Source: CADEDH01 sp965263455
GTDB lineage: Bacteria > Actinomycetota > Acidimicrobiia > Acidimicrobiales > SZUA-35
Assembly (NCBI GenBank): GCA_965263455.1
Contig: CBDHHN010000002.1
Coordinates: 496,001 to 560,000 of the forward strand
DNA: 64,000 nucleotides
Direction: 5' to 3'
Numbering within the stretch: the first letter of the stretch is position 1; each line of letters begins with the position of its first letter. Under the pieces are notes generated by a model, which saw nothing but the letters and a program-made list of their open reading frames with translations, did not search any database and was not told the DNA's origin. The position numbers and the translations under genes were made by a program. Below are positions 15,739 through 24,657 of the stretch, piece after piece.

Positions 15739-18567
15739 ATGACGGCACTGGAAGATCTGGGAATCGAGGGACTGGACCACGTCGAGCCTCTGGGGCCCGA
15801 GGGGAACCAGATCTATCGCGCCCGGAGAGCCGAGGACGGCCAGGCCGTGGTGGTCAAGATGCTCGACCCCTTCCACGAACCTCTCGTTCCCCGACGCTTC
15901 GACCTGCGCCGCAAGTCGTTGAACCGGTTCGTGGAGCGCCCCGGGGTGGTGCCCGTCATCGAACTGGGGACGACCGCCCAGGGAACCCAGTACCTGCTCA
16001 TGCCCCACTACGAGCTCGGATCGCTGGCCGATCGGATGAGCGACGGGCCCATGGCCTGGCCCGAGGCCAACGGCTACGTCAAGGCCACGGCCGAGACGGT
16101 GGCGGCGGCCCATGAGCTCGGGCTGGTGCTCGGAGACCTCAAGCCGTCGAGCATCATGCTCGATGCCGGCCCCACTCCCACCATCGCCGTCTATGGCATG
16201 GCCACCCGACGGTTCGACAACGGACGCCCCTCGTACGCCGCCCCGGAATCCCGCCCGGGCTCGTCCGACACCCCGGCCGCCGACGTCTACAGCCTGTGCC
16301 TCACGCTGGCCGCCCTCGTGCTGGGCCGCGAACCCAACCGGGGGCGCCCGGCGCCCGAGTATCTGACCGCCCTGGCCGCCGCCGTCCCCGGCTGGCTGTA
16401 CCGGACGATCGTTCGAGGCCTGGCCGAGAACCCGACGGACCGATTTCCCGACGCCCGTCAGCTGGCGGTCGCCCTTCGGGCCGAGGAGCACGGGGTGGCC
16501 CCGGCCCCTCCCGACCTGACGGTCGAGTCGGAGTCCACACCGGACGACCGGGAGCCGAGCGACCTGGTCCTCCACGGTAGCGATCCCCTGCCGGGCGAGC
16601 CCGATCTCTCCGATCCCACCGACGTCGACGCTCTACTGGAGCTCCCGACGCCGCCCCCGCCCCGGGACGTGGGCGACCGGGAGCCGATCGACCTCGACGA
16701 ACTGCTCGGCCTGGTCGGCCCCCTGGACGGGGGCGAACCGACCGGCCGGCACGAGATCGTCCTCCCCCAGCAACCTCCCCGACCTCCCGATCCGGCCGAG
16801 GACGCCGGCGGATCGGAGGCCCCCAGCCGAACCGCGGCGGGCGAGGCCTCCGACGGTCGGCCCGTGTTCGACGTGGGCGACGAGGACGAACCGATCTCGG
16901 TCGACCCGGAGAGCACGCTCATCCTCGACCTGACCCGCACCGGCCAGGAGTCGACCGACCCCGGGGGCCAACCCGTCGTCGACCTGACCCTGTTGAGCCC
17001 TCCGCCAACGCCGGGCATCCCCGACGCCCCCGGGCCCCCGACCCCGCCGGACCAGGCCCCGACGGCCCCCACCACCGACACGCCACCAACCCCACCGGAC
17101 CACGCCCCGACGGCCCCCACCACCGACACGCCACCGACCCCGCCGTCTCCCACGGCCGAGCCGAGCGTCGCCGCCGGCGCCTCGTTGCCGCCACCCTCAA
17201 CGGTCCCGCCATCCACGCCGGGCCTGCCCGACGACGAGGTGACCATCGTCCTCGATGGTCCGGTGGCCCACCAGTTCCACGCCGCGGCGCACCAGCCCCC
17301 GCCCGAGCCCCCGCCGACCACCGAGGCGGTGCTGGTCGAGGAGCCTCGCCCCAACGACCCGACGGCGGTCTTCGGCACCGGGATGACACTCGGCCCGTCG
17401 GGTCGCCGACCCGACCAGCCGCCCCGTTCGATCTGGGACGACGCCCCAGGGGCGGGCACGGCCCTGCCCGAGGACGCCACCCGGGAGGTCCCGGTCACCG
17501 AACTCGACGACGCCGATCCGTTCGATCCGGCCCGCTACGCCTCGCCCCCGAACCGGAACCTCCCGGCGCCCGTCGTCCACAGCGGTGGCGGCTTCAGCGA
17601 TGAGCAGTTGTTCGCCGGGTACGAGCCCAGGGGCCACGCATCGGCCCATGACCTGCTCGATGCCCGGCGCGCCCCCCTCCTCAACGATGAGGCGGTCCCC
17701 TTCCGGGGCGTGCAGCGACGCGAGGCGACCTACAGCTCGGGAAACATCTTCTCCCGGATGTTCGGACGCTGGGCGTCCATGTGGCTGAATCGGCGGCGAG
17801 GCTTCGCCGGCGCCTTGGCCGTTCTCTCCTTCGCCGCCATCGCCGGCGTCGTCGGCATGCTCGTGGTCCAGGATTTCCGGAGCGAGCCGACGTCGACCAC
17901 CACACCTCCGCCCGCCGCCCCGACCTCGGTGGCCCCGCTCCCGGTCGAGCGGGGCGACGGCGCCGCCCCGGTCCCGACCTCGGTCGCTCCCGTTCTTCCC
18001 GAGCCGCCGTCGACCCACGTGACGGCGGCGGGCCGGGGCACGGTCCGGCGCCTTACGACGACGGTGGCGACCACCCTGCCGCCCTCGACGACCACGACCA
18101 CCACCGCCCCCACGACGGCCACCACGACCGCGTCGTCGACCACGGCCACGACGACCGTCACCATCGCCACGACCGTCACGACGGTGAGGCTCCCCTCCAC
18201 CATCAGCACCGGCGTTCCCACCACGACCGAGGATCCGCCGGAGGAAGGGGCCGCCGTCGTCCCTCTGCCACCGGAGGGGCCGACCGAGCCCGGGCTCGTC
18301 CAGGGCCTCGCCGTCGATGTCGGATCGACCACGGCCCGGATCACCTTCTCCAGCCCGACCTGCGTCACCGCCGTCGTCGCGGTCGAAGCGGCCGACGGAC
18401 CGACGACCAGGATCGCCACCGGGGCGAACTGCTCCCGCCGCCACAGCGTGCTCCTCGGGACGGTGACCCCGCCCCTGCGGCCCGGGACCGACCATCGAGT
18501 GGTGGTCACGGTGGCCGGCCCCGAAGGCGAGGAGCGACACGTGCTCGATATCGCCACCACCTCCTGA
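15739..18567 (+). CDS. Membrane pseudokinase, paralogue of the Ser/Thr kinase at 6563
   Basis: A 942-residue protein aligning without gaps over the first 150 residues with the kinase at 6563-8275. Lys40 (VVVK) and Asp133 remain, but the glycine loop is LGPEGNQIY, the helix-C Glu is lost (FDLRRKSL), HLD is LGD (Leu131), the metal-binding Asn is Ser138, and DFG is VYG (Val151). These losses predict no phosphotransfer. A long Pro/Asp/Glu linker follows, one membrane helix (about 690-712), a Thr-rich spacer and a C-terminal beta domain with two cysteines. The start follows AGGTGAAAGGG. Role is probably scaffold or allosteric partner of a kinase (inference). Confidence 0.85.
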   Translation: MTALEDLGIEGLDHVEPLGPEGNQIYRARRAEDGQAVVVKMLDPFHEPLVPRRFDLRRKSLNRFVERPGVVPVIELGTTAQGTQYLLMPHYELGSLADRMSDGPMAWPEANGYVKATAETVAAAHELGLVLGDLKPSSIMLDAGPTPTIAVYGMATRRFDNGRPSYAAPESRPGSSDTPAADVYSLCLTLAALVLGREPNRGRPAPEYLTALAAAVPGWLYRTIVRGLAENPTDRFPDARQLAVALRAEEHGVAPAPPDLTVESESTPDDREPSDLVLHGSDPLPGEPDLSDPTDVDALLELPTPPPPRDVGDREPIDLDELLGLVGPLDGGEPTGRHEIVLPQQPPRPPDPAEDAGGSEAPSRTAAGEASDGRPVFDVGDEDEPISVDPESTLILDLTRTGQESTDPGGQPVVDLTLLSPPPTPGIPDAPGPPTPPDQAPTAPTTDTPPTPPDHAPTAPTTDTPPTPPSPTAEPSVAAGASLPPPSTVPPSTPGLPDDEVTIVLDGPVAHQFHAAAHQPPPEPPPTTEAVLVEEPRPNDPTAVFGTGMTLGPSGRRPDQPPRSIWDDAPGAGTALPEDATREVPVTELDDADPFDPARYASPPNRNLPAPVVHSGGGFSDEQLFAGYEPRGHASAHDLLDARRAPLLNDEAVPFRGVQRREATYSSGNIFSRMFGRWASMWLNRRRGFAGALAVLSFAAIAGVVGMLVVQDFRSEPTSTTTPPPAAPTSVAPLPVERGDGAAPVPTSVAPVLPEPPSTHVTAAGRGTVRRLTTTVATTLPPSTTTTTTAPTTATTTASSTTATTTVTIATTVTTVRLPSTISTGVPTTTEDPPEEGAAVVPLPPEGPTEPGLVQGLAVDVGSTTARITFSSPTCVTAVVAVEAADGPTTRIATGANCSRRHSVLLGTVTPPLRPGTDHRVVVTVAGPEGEERHVLDIATTS
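17041..17136 (+). repeat. Two tandem 48-bp coding repeats
   Basis: Two 48-bp copies (17041-17088 and 17089-17136) with four mismatches encode TPPDQAPTAPTTDTPP-type units in the pseudokinase linker. The unit length equals that of the repeat in the FHA-protease linker, but the sequence differs. Confidence 0.8.
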
Positions 18568-18588
18568 GAGACCGCACGGCATCGGTCA

Positions 18589-18605
18589 CCCGCCCCCCGG
18601 GCGGG
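18589..18605 (+). terminator. GC hairpin after pseudokinase gene
   Basis: CCCGCCC (18589-18595) and GGGCGGG (18599-18605) form a perfect 7-bp stem with a CCC loop, 21 nt after the stop. No T tract. Confidence 0.45.
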
Positions 18606-18665
18606 CGAGCCGGTCACGGATGGTGGTCGGCCCGTCGTACCCCGCCGATCTCGCACGTGGGGCGC

Positions 18666-18715
18666 GTATCGATACTGTTTCAGATTGACATGACTGTCCA
18701 ACGTTGGGCTAGCAT
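18666..18715 (+). promoter_or_regulatory. Strong promoter with two palindromes driving a small RNA
   Basis: Consensus -35 TTGACA at 18685-18690 and -10 TAGCAT at 18710-18715 (19-bp spacer). A perfect palindrome CCAACGTTGG (18698-18707) lies in the spacer and another, GTATCGATAC (18666-18675), just upstream of the -35. Both are well placed for repressor or activator binding. It is the best -35 match I noticed in the window. Confidence 0.6.
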
Positions 18716-18721
18716 CGCAAG

Positions 18722-18884
18722 TGCCTGAGTAGGCGTGGCAACTTGTCTCAGGCCTCACCCCCCACATAGAAACGTTCGCAACGGTTCCATTTCGGGCCCA
18801 GCTTCGAGCTGCGCCCACTTCCAAGGGAACCCAGGATCGGAGCGTGGCCGATGCGCGGCGGCACGGCCACGCTCCTCTCTTTTT
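18722..18884 (+). ncRNA. Putative structured small RNA (about 160 nt) with intrinsic terminator
   Basis: A promoter at 18685-18715 and a textbook terminator at 18839-18884 bracket about 160 nt with no credible protein. Three helices are visible: GCCTGAG/CTCAGGC (18723-18729 with 18747-18753); GGTTCC/GGAACC (18783-18788 with 18826-18831), enclosing GGGC-C-CAGCT/AGCTG-C-GCCC around a TCG loop; and the terminator. An unpaired ACCCCCCA (six C at 18758-18763) lies between helices 1 and 2, suited to pairing with G-rich Shine-Dalgarno regions. C-rich actinobacterial 6C RNA is the nearest concept I know, but I see only one C6 run, so I do not assign it. Alternative: attenuated leader of the helicase gene. 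Confidence 0.6.
18839..18884 (+). terminator. Rho-independent terminator of the small RNA
   Basis: GGAGCGTGGCCG (18839-18850) pairs perfectly with CGGCCACGCTCC (18864-18875), a 12-bp stem with a 13-nt loop, followed by TCTCTTTTT ending at 18884. It is the only terminator with a real T tract that I noticed in the window. Confidence 0.85.
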
Positions 18885-18941
18885 GCCGGGGAGCGGCCCG
18901 GGCGGCAACTCGGACCGCCCGGCGGTGTCACCGACGCCCAC

Positions 18942-18947
18942 TACCCT
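18942..18947 (+). promoter_or_regulatory. -10 element for leaderless helicase transcript
   Basis: TACCCT, 7 nt before the GTG start at 18955, downstream of the small-RNA terminator. It explains how the helicase gene is transcribed past that terminator. Confidence 0.4.
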
Positions 18948-18954
18948 GAGCCGG

Positions 18955-21900
18955 GTGCCGAAGCAGATCGCCTGTGGCCACTGCGGCCTGAGTCACGGGA
19001 CGGTCCGGGAGGTCCGTGACTGCGCCCTCGCCAACCCGGAGCCGCCCGACGCATCGGCCGCCGGTCCCGCTGGTGGTGAGCCGCCGGTGATCCCAGGTCC
19101 GGACCGGGCGCCATCCCGACCCATCGGTGCCACCCGGGCCCGGGTGGCACCGAGCCGCGGGCCCTCGGCGGCAACGTCGTCGGCCACCAACCGGCCCACC
19201 CGACGGGCCGCCCCGGCCCCGGCCACGGTGACCGGGCGCTCCGCCGCAGACCTGGCCGGGCCCGAGGCCCTGGGTCGCAGCGTGCTCCTGGCCCCCGATG
19301 CCACCGTCCCCGGCCCGTGGTCCGAGGCCCCGGTGGTCGAGGCCGGACCCGACGCCGCACCGGAGACCGTCGAGGTGCTGCACGGGGCCTGGCGCCGACG
19401 GCAGCGACTGGTCATCCGCTGGTCCGGCCCACCTCCGGCCGCCGACGAACGGCTCGACGTGGCCTTCCATCACCTCGACGCCACGACCGAGATCCCGGGC
19501 GAGCGGCTGGCCTTCGCCGTGACGGCCAACGCCGTCGACCTCCTGGGCCCCCGACCCCGGTTCGAGCCCCTGCAACAGGCCGTGGCCCTGGGGGCCCAGG
19601 CCGAGGGCGGCCAGCCTCCGGGCGGTGGGGATGCGACGGTCGACGGCCGGCCCCTGTGGTTCGACGGCGGCCCGCTGGCCGGTCTCGCCGACCACGGGCT
19701 GGAGGTGCCGGTCGTACCCCGGGCCAATCTGGTCGCCGGCATGATCCGACCGGTGACGTCGCCCCACACGGCCTCGACCGCGGCACTCGCCCCCGACCAG
19801 CTGGCCGCCGTCGACCACGACGGCGGTCCGGCCCGCATCATCGCCCCTGCCGGATCGGGCAAGACCCGGGTCCTCACCGAACGGACCCGCCACCTGCTGG
19901 CCGATCGGGGGCTGGTCCCCGGTGCGGTGGCCCTGGTGGCCTACAACCGTCGGGCCCGGACCGAGATGGCGGAGCGGCTGGCCGACCAGCCCCGGCTCGA
20001 GATCCGGACCCTCAACAGCCTGGCCCTGGGGATCGCCACCGGGCGCCCCCCGTTCACGGCCGACGGCCGGGCGGCCGATCTGACCACCATCGGCGAACTC
20101 GACGCCCGCCGCCTGTTGGACCGGCTGGTGCCGGGACGGCGGCGACGCCAGCTCAGCGACCCCCTGGAGCCCTGGGTCGACGCCCTGTCGGCCTGCCGGC
20201 TCGGGCTTCGCGACCCCGACGAGGTGGAGGCCGCCTACGGGGCCGACGTGACCGGCTTCGCCGACGTGTTGCCCCAGTACCGGGCCGAGTTGGCGCGCAA
20301 GGGCTATCTCGATTTCGACGAGCAGATCCTGGCCGCCATCGAGCGGCTCCTCACCGACCCGATGGCCCGCCGGGTGGCGCGGTCGGTGGCCCCCGTTCTT
20401 CTCGTCGACGAGTTCCAGGACCTGACCCCGGCCCACCTCCTGCTGGTCCGGCTCCTGACGGGACCGGCAGCCGAGATCTTCGCCGTGGGCGACGACGACC
20501 AGACCATCTACGGATACTCGGGCGCCTCGCCCCGATGGCTGGTGGAGTTCGACCGGTTCTTCCCCGGCGCCGCCGACCATCGCCTGACCGTGAACTACCG
20601 CTGCCATCCCGAGGTGGTGACGGCGGCCGTGAACCTGTTGTCCCACAACCGGGTCCGGGTGACGAAGACCATCGCCCCCGGCCCCGATCGGTCGTCCGAC
20701 GCCGCCGGGTCCGAGACCGGCGGCACGACCCCCGCGGGGGTGCCGGAGGGGCTGACCGTGAACGACGGTGGGGACCCGGCCGCAGTGCTGGTCGAGCGCG
20801 TCGACCGGCTGCGGGCGGCCGGCGCTGATCCCGGGGGGATCGCCATCCTGGCCCGGGTCAACGCCGCCCTGTTGCCGCCACTGCTCCACCTGGCCGAGGC
20901 CGGACACCCGGTGGCCCGGCCTCGGGCCATCGACGAGCGGGTGCTCGACCGGTCGGGCCTGGCCGCCGCCCTGGCCTGGCTGCGCCTGGCCTCGGCTCCC
21001 GAGCAGCGGCTGGCCGACGACGACCTCCGGCTGGCCCTGCGGAGGCCGCCGCGCTCGCTCCATCCCCGGATCGTCGACTGGGTGTGCGAGCAGTCGTCGG
21101 TCAAGGCGCTGCGAGCCCTGGCCGGGCGACTCAACCGGGAGCGTGACGCCGAGTCGGTGGGGTCGTTGGCCGATGACATCGAGGCCCTCCGAGCCCGCCA
21201 CGACCAGGGGGCCTCACCGGGCGAGCTGTTGGACGAGGTGTTCGACACGATCGGCCTGCTCGGCGCCGTCTCCCAACTGGACCAGTCGCAGCGCACAGCC
21301 CGACGGGCCGCCCACAGCGACGAGCTGCAGGCCCTCCGGGCCGTCGCCGACCTCGCCCCCTCGGCCGGCGAGGTGGAGGGCTGGCTCCGGGACCGGCTGC
21401 GGTCGCTACCCATCGACGGGGACGACGCCGACGGGCCCCCGGGCACCGACGCCCCGCCCCCGTCGCTCATCACCCTGGCCACGATCCACACCACCAAGGG
21501 CCTGGAGTGGGACCACGTGATCGTCCACGACGTGCGCCGGGATCTCCACCCCCACCGCCTGGCCACCGACCTGGAGGAGGAGCGGCGGATCTTCCACGTC
21601 GGCCTGACCCGGGGCCGACGCACGGTGTTGATCAACGCCGTTCCCGGCGGGGGGTCGCCGTTCGTGGCCGAACTGGCCCGGCCCCGCCCGGCCGACGAGC
21701 CCTGGCCCGAGGAGACCTCCCTCCGCACCGCCGACAGGCCCACCGCGGGAGCCGGCGGTGCGGGGCGGAAAGGACCTCGGGAGCGGAAGGAACCGGCGAC
21801 CGCGGTCGAGGGGGCCCGGCGCCAGGCTCTGACCGAATGGCGGTTGAGCCGGTCCAAGGCCGACGGCGTCCCGGCCTATGTGGTGATCGACAACGCCACC

Positions 21901-22032
21901 CTGGATGCCATCGCCGCCGCCGCCCCCACTTCGCTGGTGGCCCTGGGCGGGATCAAGGGCATCGGCCCGACCAAACTCGACCGCTACGGGGCCGACATCC
22001 TCGGGGTGGTGGCCGATCACCCCGAGGGTTGA
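18955..22032 (+). CDS. UvrD/PcrA-type SF1A DNA helicase with HRDC domain
   Basis: A 1025-residue ATP-dependent 3'-5' helicase. The N-terminus has a Cys/His cluster (CGHCGLSHG...C) and a family-specific region (to about 280). Helicase motifs follow: Walker A APAGSGKT (Lys303), motif Ia AYNRRARTEMAERL, Walker B LVDEFQD (Asp485), motif III GDDDQTIYGYSGA, NYRCHPE, TIHTTKGLEWDHV and the VGLTRGRR motif VI. The last 75 residues form an HRDC domain ending GIGPTKLDRYG. It resembles UvrD2-type repair helicases. The GTG at 18955 is preceded by TACCCT (18942-18947) at 7 nt, implying a leaderless transcript separate from the upstream small RNA. Confidence 0.9.
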   Translation: MPKQIACGHCGLSHGTVREVRDCALANPEPPDASAAGPAGGEPPVIPGPDRAPSRPIGATRARVAPSRGPSAATSSATNRPTRRAAPAPATVTGRSAADLAGPEALGRSVLLAPDATVPGPWSEAPVVEAGPDAAPETVEVLHGAWRRRQRLVIRWSGPPPAADERLDVAFHHLDATTEIPGERLAFAVTANAVDLLGPRPRFEPLQQAVALGAQAEGGQPPGGGDATVDGRPLWFDGGPLAGLADHGLEVPVVPRANLVAGMIRPVTSPHTASTAALAPDQLAAVDHDGGPARIIAPAGSGKTRVLTERTRHLLADRGLVPGAVALVAYNRRARTEMAERLADQPRLEIRTLNSLALGIATGRPPFTADGRAADLTTIGELDARRLLDRLVPGRRRRQLSDPLEPWVDALSACRLGLRDPDEVEAAYGADVTGFADVLPQYRAELARKGYLDFDEQILAAIERLLTDPMARRVARSVAPVLLVDEFQDLTPAHLLLVRLLTGPAAEIFAVGDDDQTIYGYSGASPRWLVEFDRFFPGAADHRLTVNYRCHPEVVTAAVNLLSHNRVRVTKTIAPGPDRSSDAAGSETGGTTPAGVPEGLTVNDGGDPAAVLVERVDRLRAAGADPGGIAILARVNAALLPPLLHLAEAGHPVARPRAIDERVLDRSGLAAALAWLRLASAPEQRLADDDLRLALRRPPRSLHPRIVDWVCEQSSVKALRALAGRLNRERDAESVGSLADDIEALRARHDQGASPGELLDEVFDTIGLLGAVSQLDQSQRTARRAAHSDELQALRAVADLAPSAGEVEGWLRDRLRSLPIDGDDADGPPGTDAPPPSLITLATIHTTKGLEWDHVIVHDVRRDLHPHRLATDLEEERRIFHVGLTRGRRTVLINAVPGGGSPFVAELARPRPADEPWPEETSLRTADRPTAGAGGAGRKGPRERKEPATAVEGARRQALTEWRLSRSKADGVPAYVVIDNATLDAIAAAAPTSLVALGGIKGIGPTKLDRYGADILGVVADHPEG

Positions 22033-22038
22033 GTCGGC

Positions 22039-22911
22039 CTAGACGCAGGCGCCGTTGCTCACACCGCGGCCGCAGATGGGCTCGGCCCGGGCCGCAACCA
22101 GCCGCAGGGCGAAACCGGGGTCGACGCCATCGTCGGTCAACGTGAGGGTGAACCGCTCCCCCTTCAAGGCGTCGTCGCCGTAGCCCAGGATGTCGACCAC
22201 GACCTGACGTGAACCCGAACCTCCGGCCGGGTCGGAGGCGAAGGTGATGGTCGGCTCAGGGCCCCCTCCGGCCCGGGCCCCGGCGATGTCGCCGGCCAGG
22301 GCCGCCACCGAGGTGGCCTGGAGTTCGTCGAGTTGGCCGTCCAGTTCGCCGAACACGTCGCGGGACTCACCCAGCATTCCCAGGAAGGCGACGTTGGCCC
22401 ACAGCTCCTGCCCGTCGACGGTGACGAACCACCAGGCCGACCGGACCAGCAGGCGCCCTTGGCCCTGGGACAGGACCACCGGCTGATCGGCCAGTGGGGC
22501 GACCGTTGCTCGCACCGGGCTGGCCACGTTGGGGCGGGCCCGGAAGTTCAGGACGTCGTCGTGGGCCACGCCGACCACGTCCAGGCGCTCACCGGCCGGA
22601 GGGCCGATGTCGAACGGGTCGCCGGGGAGGGGCTCGTCGGAGTCTGCGCCGTCGGGGTCTGCGCCGTCGGGGGCGGCCGTCGACCCGGTGGTCGACGCAT
22701 CCTCCGGCTCGCCGTCGGCGCCGCCGTCCGGGCCGTCGGTCGTGTCCTCGCCGGGGTCGGTGGTGCCCGTTGGTTCACCGTCCCCGTCGGTGCCGGCGCC
22801 GACGTCCCCGGTCGATGTGGCCTCGCCCTGGACCTCACCGTCGCCGCAGGCGGCCAGGGCCAAGACCAACGCGGCCACCACCATCGTCGCCCGGATCCAT
22901 CGCTTCGGCAT
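22039..22911 (-). CDS. Lipoprotein with SH3-like domain
   Basis: A 290-residue predicted lipoprotein: basic N-terminus, hydrophobic stretch and lipobox LALAAC-G. An acidic Gly/Asp/Thr/Pro linker (about 22-100) leads to a small SH3b-like segment (LNFRARPNVASPVRATVAPL) followed by VRSAWWFVTVDGQELWANVAFLG-like strands, suggesting cell-wall or peptide binding outside the cell. The C-terminal 80 residues form another beta-rich part with a Cys pair near the end (PICGRGVSNGACV). Start at 22911 follows GGAGAGCC. Divergent from fumarase; unlikely to be functionally linked. Confidence 0.65.
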   Translation of the reverse strand: MPKRWIRATMVVAALVLALAACGDGEVQGEATSTGDVGAGTDGDGEPTGTTDPGEDTTDGPDGGADGEPEDASTTGSTAAPDGADPDGADSDEPLPGDPFDIGPPAGERLDVVGVAHDDVLNFRARPNVASPVRATVAPLADQPVVLSQGQGRLLVRSAWWFVTVDGQELWANVAFLGMLGESRDVFGELDGQLDELQATSVAALAGDIAGARAGGGPEPTITFASDPAGGSGSRQVVVDILGYGDDALKGERFTLTLTDDGVDPGFALRLVAARAEPICGRGVSNGACV

Positions 22912-23005
22912 CGGCTCTCCTCGCAGGTCGCGGTCGTCGGGTCCGATTTCGGGCCCTGGTCCACCGTAGGCCAGCCCGGGCCCCGGATTCGGCCACCGCC
23001 ACCAG

Positions 23006-23011
23006 TAGCGT
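23006..23011 (+). promoter_or_regulatory. -10 element for leaderless fumarase transcript
   Basis: TAGCGT, 6 nt before the ATG at 23018, in place of a ribosome binding site. Confidence 0.4.
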
Positions 23012-23017
23012 TGGGTC

Positions 23018-24652
23018 ATGGCCGAGTTCAGCTTCACCGATCTGCTTCCCCTGGGCGACGACACCACCCCCTACCGGTTGCTGACCACCGAGGGGGTGGA
23101 GGAGGTCGACCTGGGCGGCACCACCTTCCTCCGGGTCGCCGACGAGGCCCTCCGGCTGCTGTCGGCCGAGGCCATCCGCGACATCTCCCACCTGCTCCGA
23201 CCCGGCCACCTCCAGCAGTTGGCCAACATCCTCGACGATCCCGAGGCGTCGGCCAACGACCGCTTCGTGGCCACCGAGTTGCTGCGCAACGCCAACATCG
23301 CCTCGGGCTTCGTCCTCCCCGGCTGCCAGGACACCGGGACCATCATCATCAAGGGCAAGAAGGGTCAGTACGTCCTCACCGAGGGTGACGACAAGGCGCC
23401 CCTGGCCCGCGGCGCCTTCGACACCTTCCAGTCGTCGAACCTCCGCTACTCCCAGATGGCTCCCCTGTCGATGTGGGAGGAGAAGAACACCGGCACCAAC
23501 CTCCCGGCCGAGATCAAGCTCGAGGCCACTCCGGGTGACGCCTACAAGTTCATGTTCATGACCAAGGGCGGCGGCTCGGCCAACAAGAGCTTCCTGTTCC
23601 AGGAGACCAAGGCCCTGCTCAACCCGACCAGCCTCAAGGCCTTCCTCAACGAAAAGCTGCGACTGCTCGGCACCTCGGCCTGCCCGCCGTACCACCTGGG
23701 TCTGGTCATCGGCGGCACCTCGGCCGAGTTCGCCGTCGAGGCGGCCAAGCTGGCCTCCACCCGCTACCTCGACTCCATCCCGACCGAGGGCTCCGAGTTG
23801 GGCCACGGGTACCGCGATCTCGAGATGGAGGCCGAGGTCCTGGAGCTGACCCGCCAGTTCGGGATCGGGGCCCAGTTCGGGGGCAAGTACTTCTGCCACG
23901 ACGTGCGGGTCATCCGTCTGCCCCGCCACGGCGCCTCGCTACCCGTCGGGGTCGCCGTCAGCTGCTCGGCCGATCGTCAGGCCCTGGCCAAGATCACGGC
24001 CGAAGGGGTGTTCCTGGAGCAACTGGAGCGCGATCCGGCCACGTACCTGCCCGAGACCACCGCCGACGACCTCGGCGGCGAGGTGGTGGCCGTCGACCTC
24101 AACCAGCCCATGGACGCCATCCGGGCCCAGTTGACGCAGTACCCGGTCAAGACCCGGCTGTCGCTGACCGGCACGCTCGTCGTCGGGCGTGACATCGCCC
24201 ACGCCAAGATCAAGGATCGCCTGGACGCCGGAGAGCCGATGCCCGAGTACCTGCGGGACAACCCGATCTACTACGCCGGTCCGGCAAAGACCCCGGAGGG
24301 CTACGCCTCGGGCTCGTTCGGACCGACCACGGCGGGCCGCATGGACTCCTACGTCGAGCAGTTCCAGGCCGCCGGTGGCTCCCTGGTCATGCTGGCCAAG
24401 GGCAACCGGAGCCAGCAGGTGACCGACGCCTGCAAGCGCCACGGTGGCTTCTACCTTGGTTCGATCGGCGGACCGGCGGCACGGCTGGCCAAGGACTCCA
24501 TCCGCTCGGTCGAGGTGCTGGAGTACCCCGAGTTGGGGATGGAGGCCGTGTGGAAGATCGAGGTCGAGGACTTCCCGGCCTTCATCGTCATCGACGACAA
24601 GGGCAACGACTTCTACGCCGAGACCGCCCGCCCCGTCGACCTCAAGCTCTAG
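23018..24652 (+). CDS. fum: Fumarate hydratase class I (iron-sulfur)
   Basis: A 544-residue class I fumarase interconverting fumarate and malate in the citric acid cycle, oxygen-sensitive because of its [4Fe-4S] cluster. Alpha and beta parts are fused as in E. coli FumA/B. Cluster cysteines are visible as Cys103 (PGCQDTG), Cys222 (SACPPYH) and Cys293 (KYFCHDVR). The C-terminal half carries LTGTLVVGRDIAHAKI, YYAGPAKTPEGYASGSFGPT and GGFYLGSIGGPAA, the substrate-binding beta domain. No second fumarase is seen here. A tandem array of hairpin repeats begins 5 bp after the stop. Confidence 0.95.
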   Translation: MAEFSFTDLLPLGDDTTPYRLLTTEGVEEVDLGGTTFLRVADEALRLLSAEAIRDISHLLRPGHLQQLANILDDPEASANDRFVATELLRNANIASGFVLPGCQDTGTIIIKGKKGQYVLTEGDDKAPLARGAFDTFQSSNLRYSQMAPLSMWEEKNTGTNLPAEIKLEATPGDAYKFMFMTKGGGSANKSFLFQETKALLNPTSLKAFLNEKLRLLGTSACPPYHLGLVIGGTSAEFAVEAAKLASTRYLDSIPTEGSELGHGYRDLEMEAEVLELTRQFGIGAQFGGKYFCHDVRVIRLPRHGASLPVGVAVSCSADRQALAKITAEGVFLEQLERDPATYLPETTADDLGGEVVAVDLNQPMDAIRAQLTQYPVKTRLSLTGTLVVGRDIAHAKIKDRLDAGEPMPEYLRDNPIYYAGPAKTPEGYASGSFGPTTAGRMDSYVEQFQAAGGSLVMLAKGNRSQQVTDACKRHGGFYLGSIGGPAARLAKDSIRSVEVLEYPELGMEAVWKIEVEDFPAFIVIDDKGNDFYAETARPVDLKL

Positions 24653-24657
24653 CCTTC

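Noticed and set aside
18722..18884. Assignment to the actinobacterial 6C RNA family
   Set aside because: Only one six-C run is visible and it lies between helices rather than in two hairpin loops.
18735..19019. 94-codon reading frame over the small RNA
   Set aside because: It spans the terminator stem and the start of the helicase gene, has no ribosome binding site and no protein-like composition.
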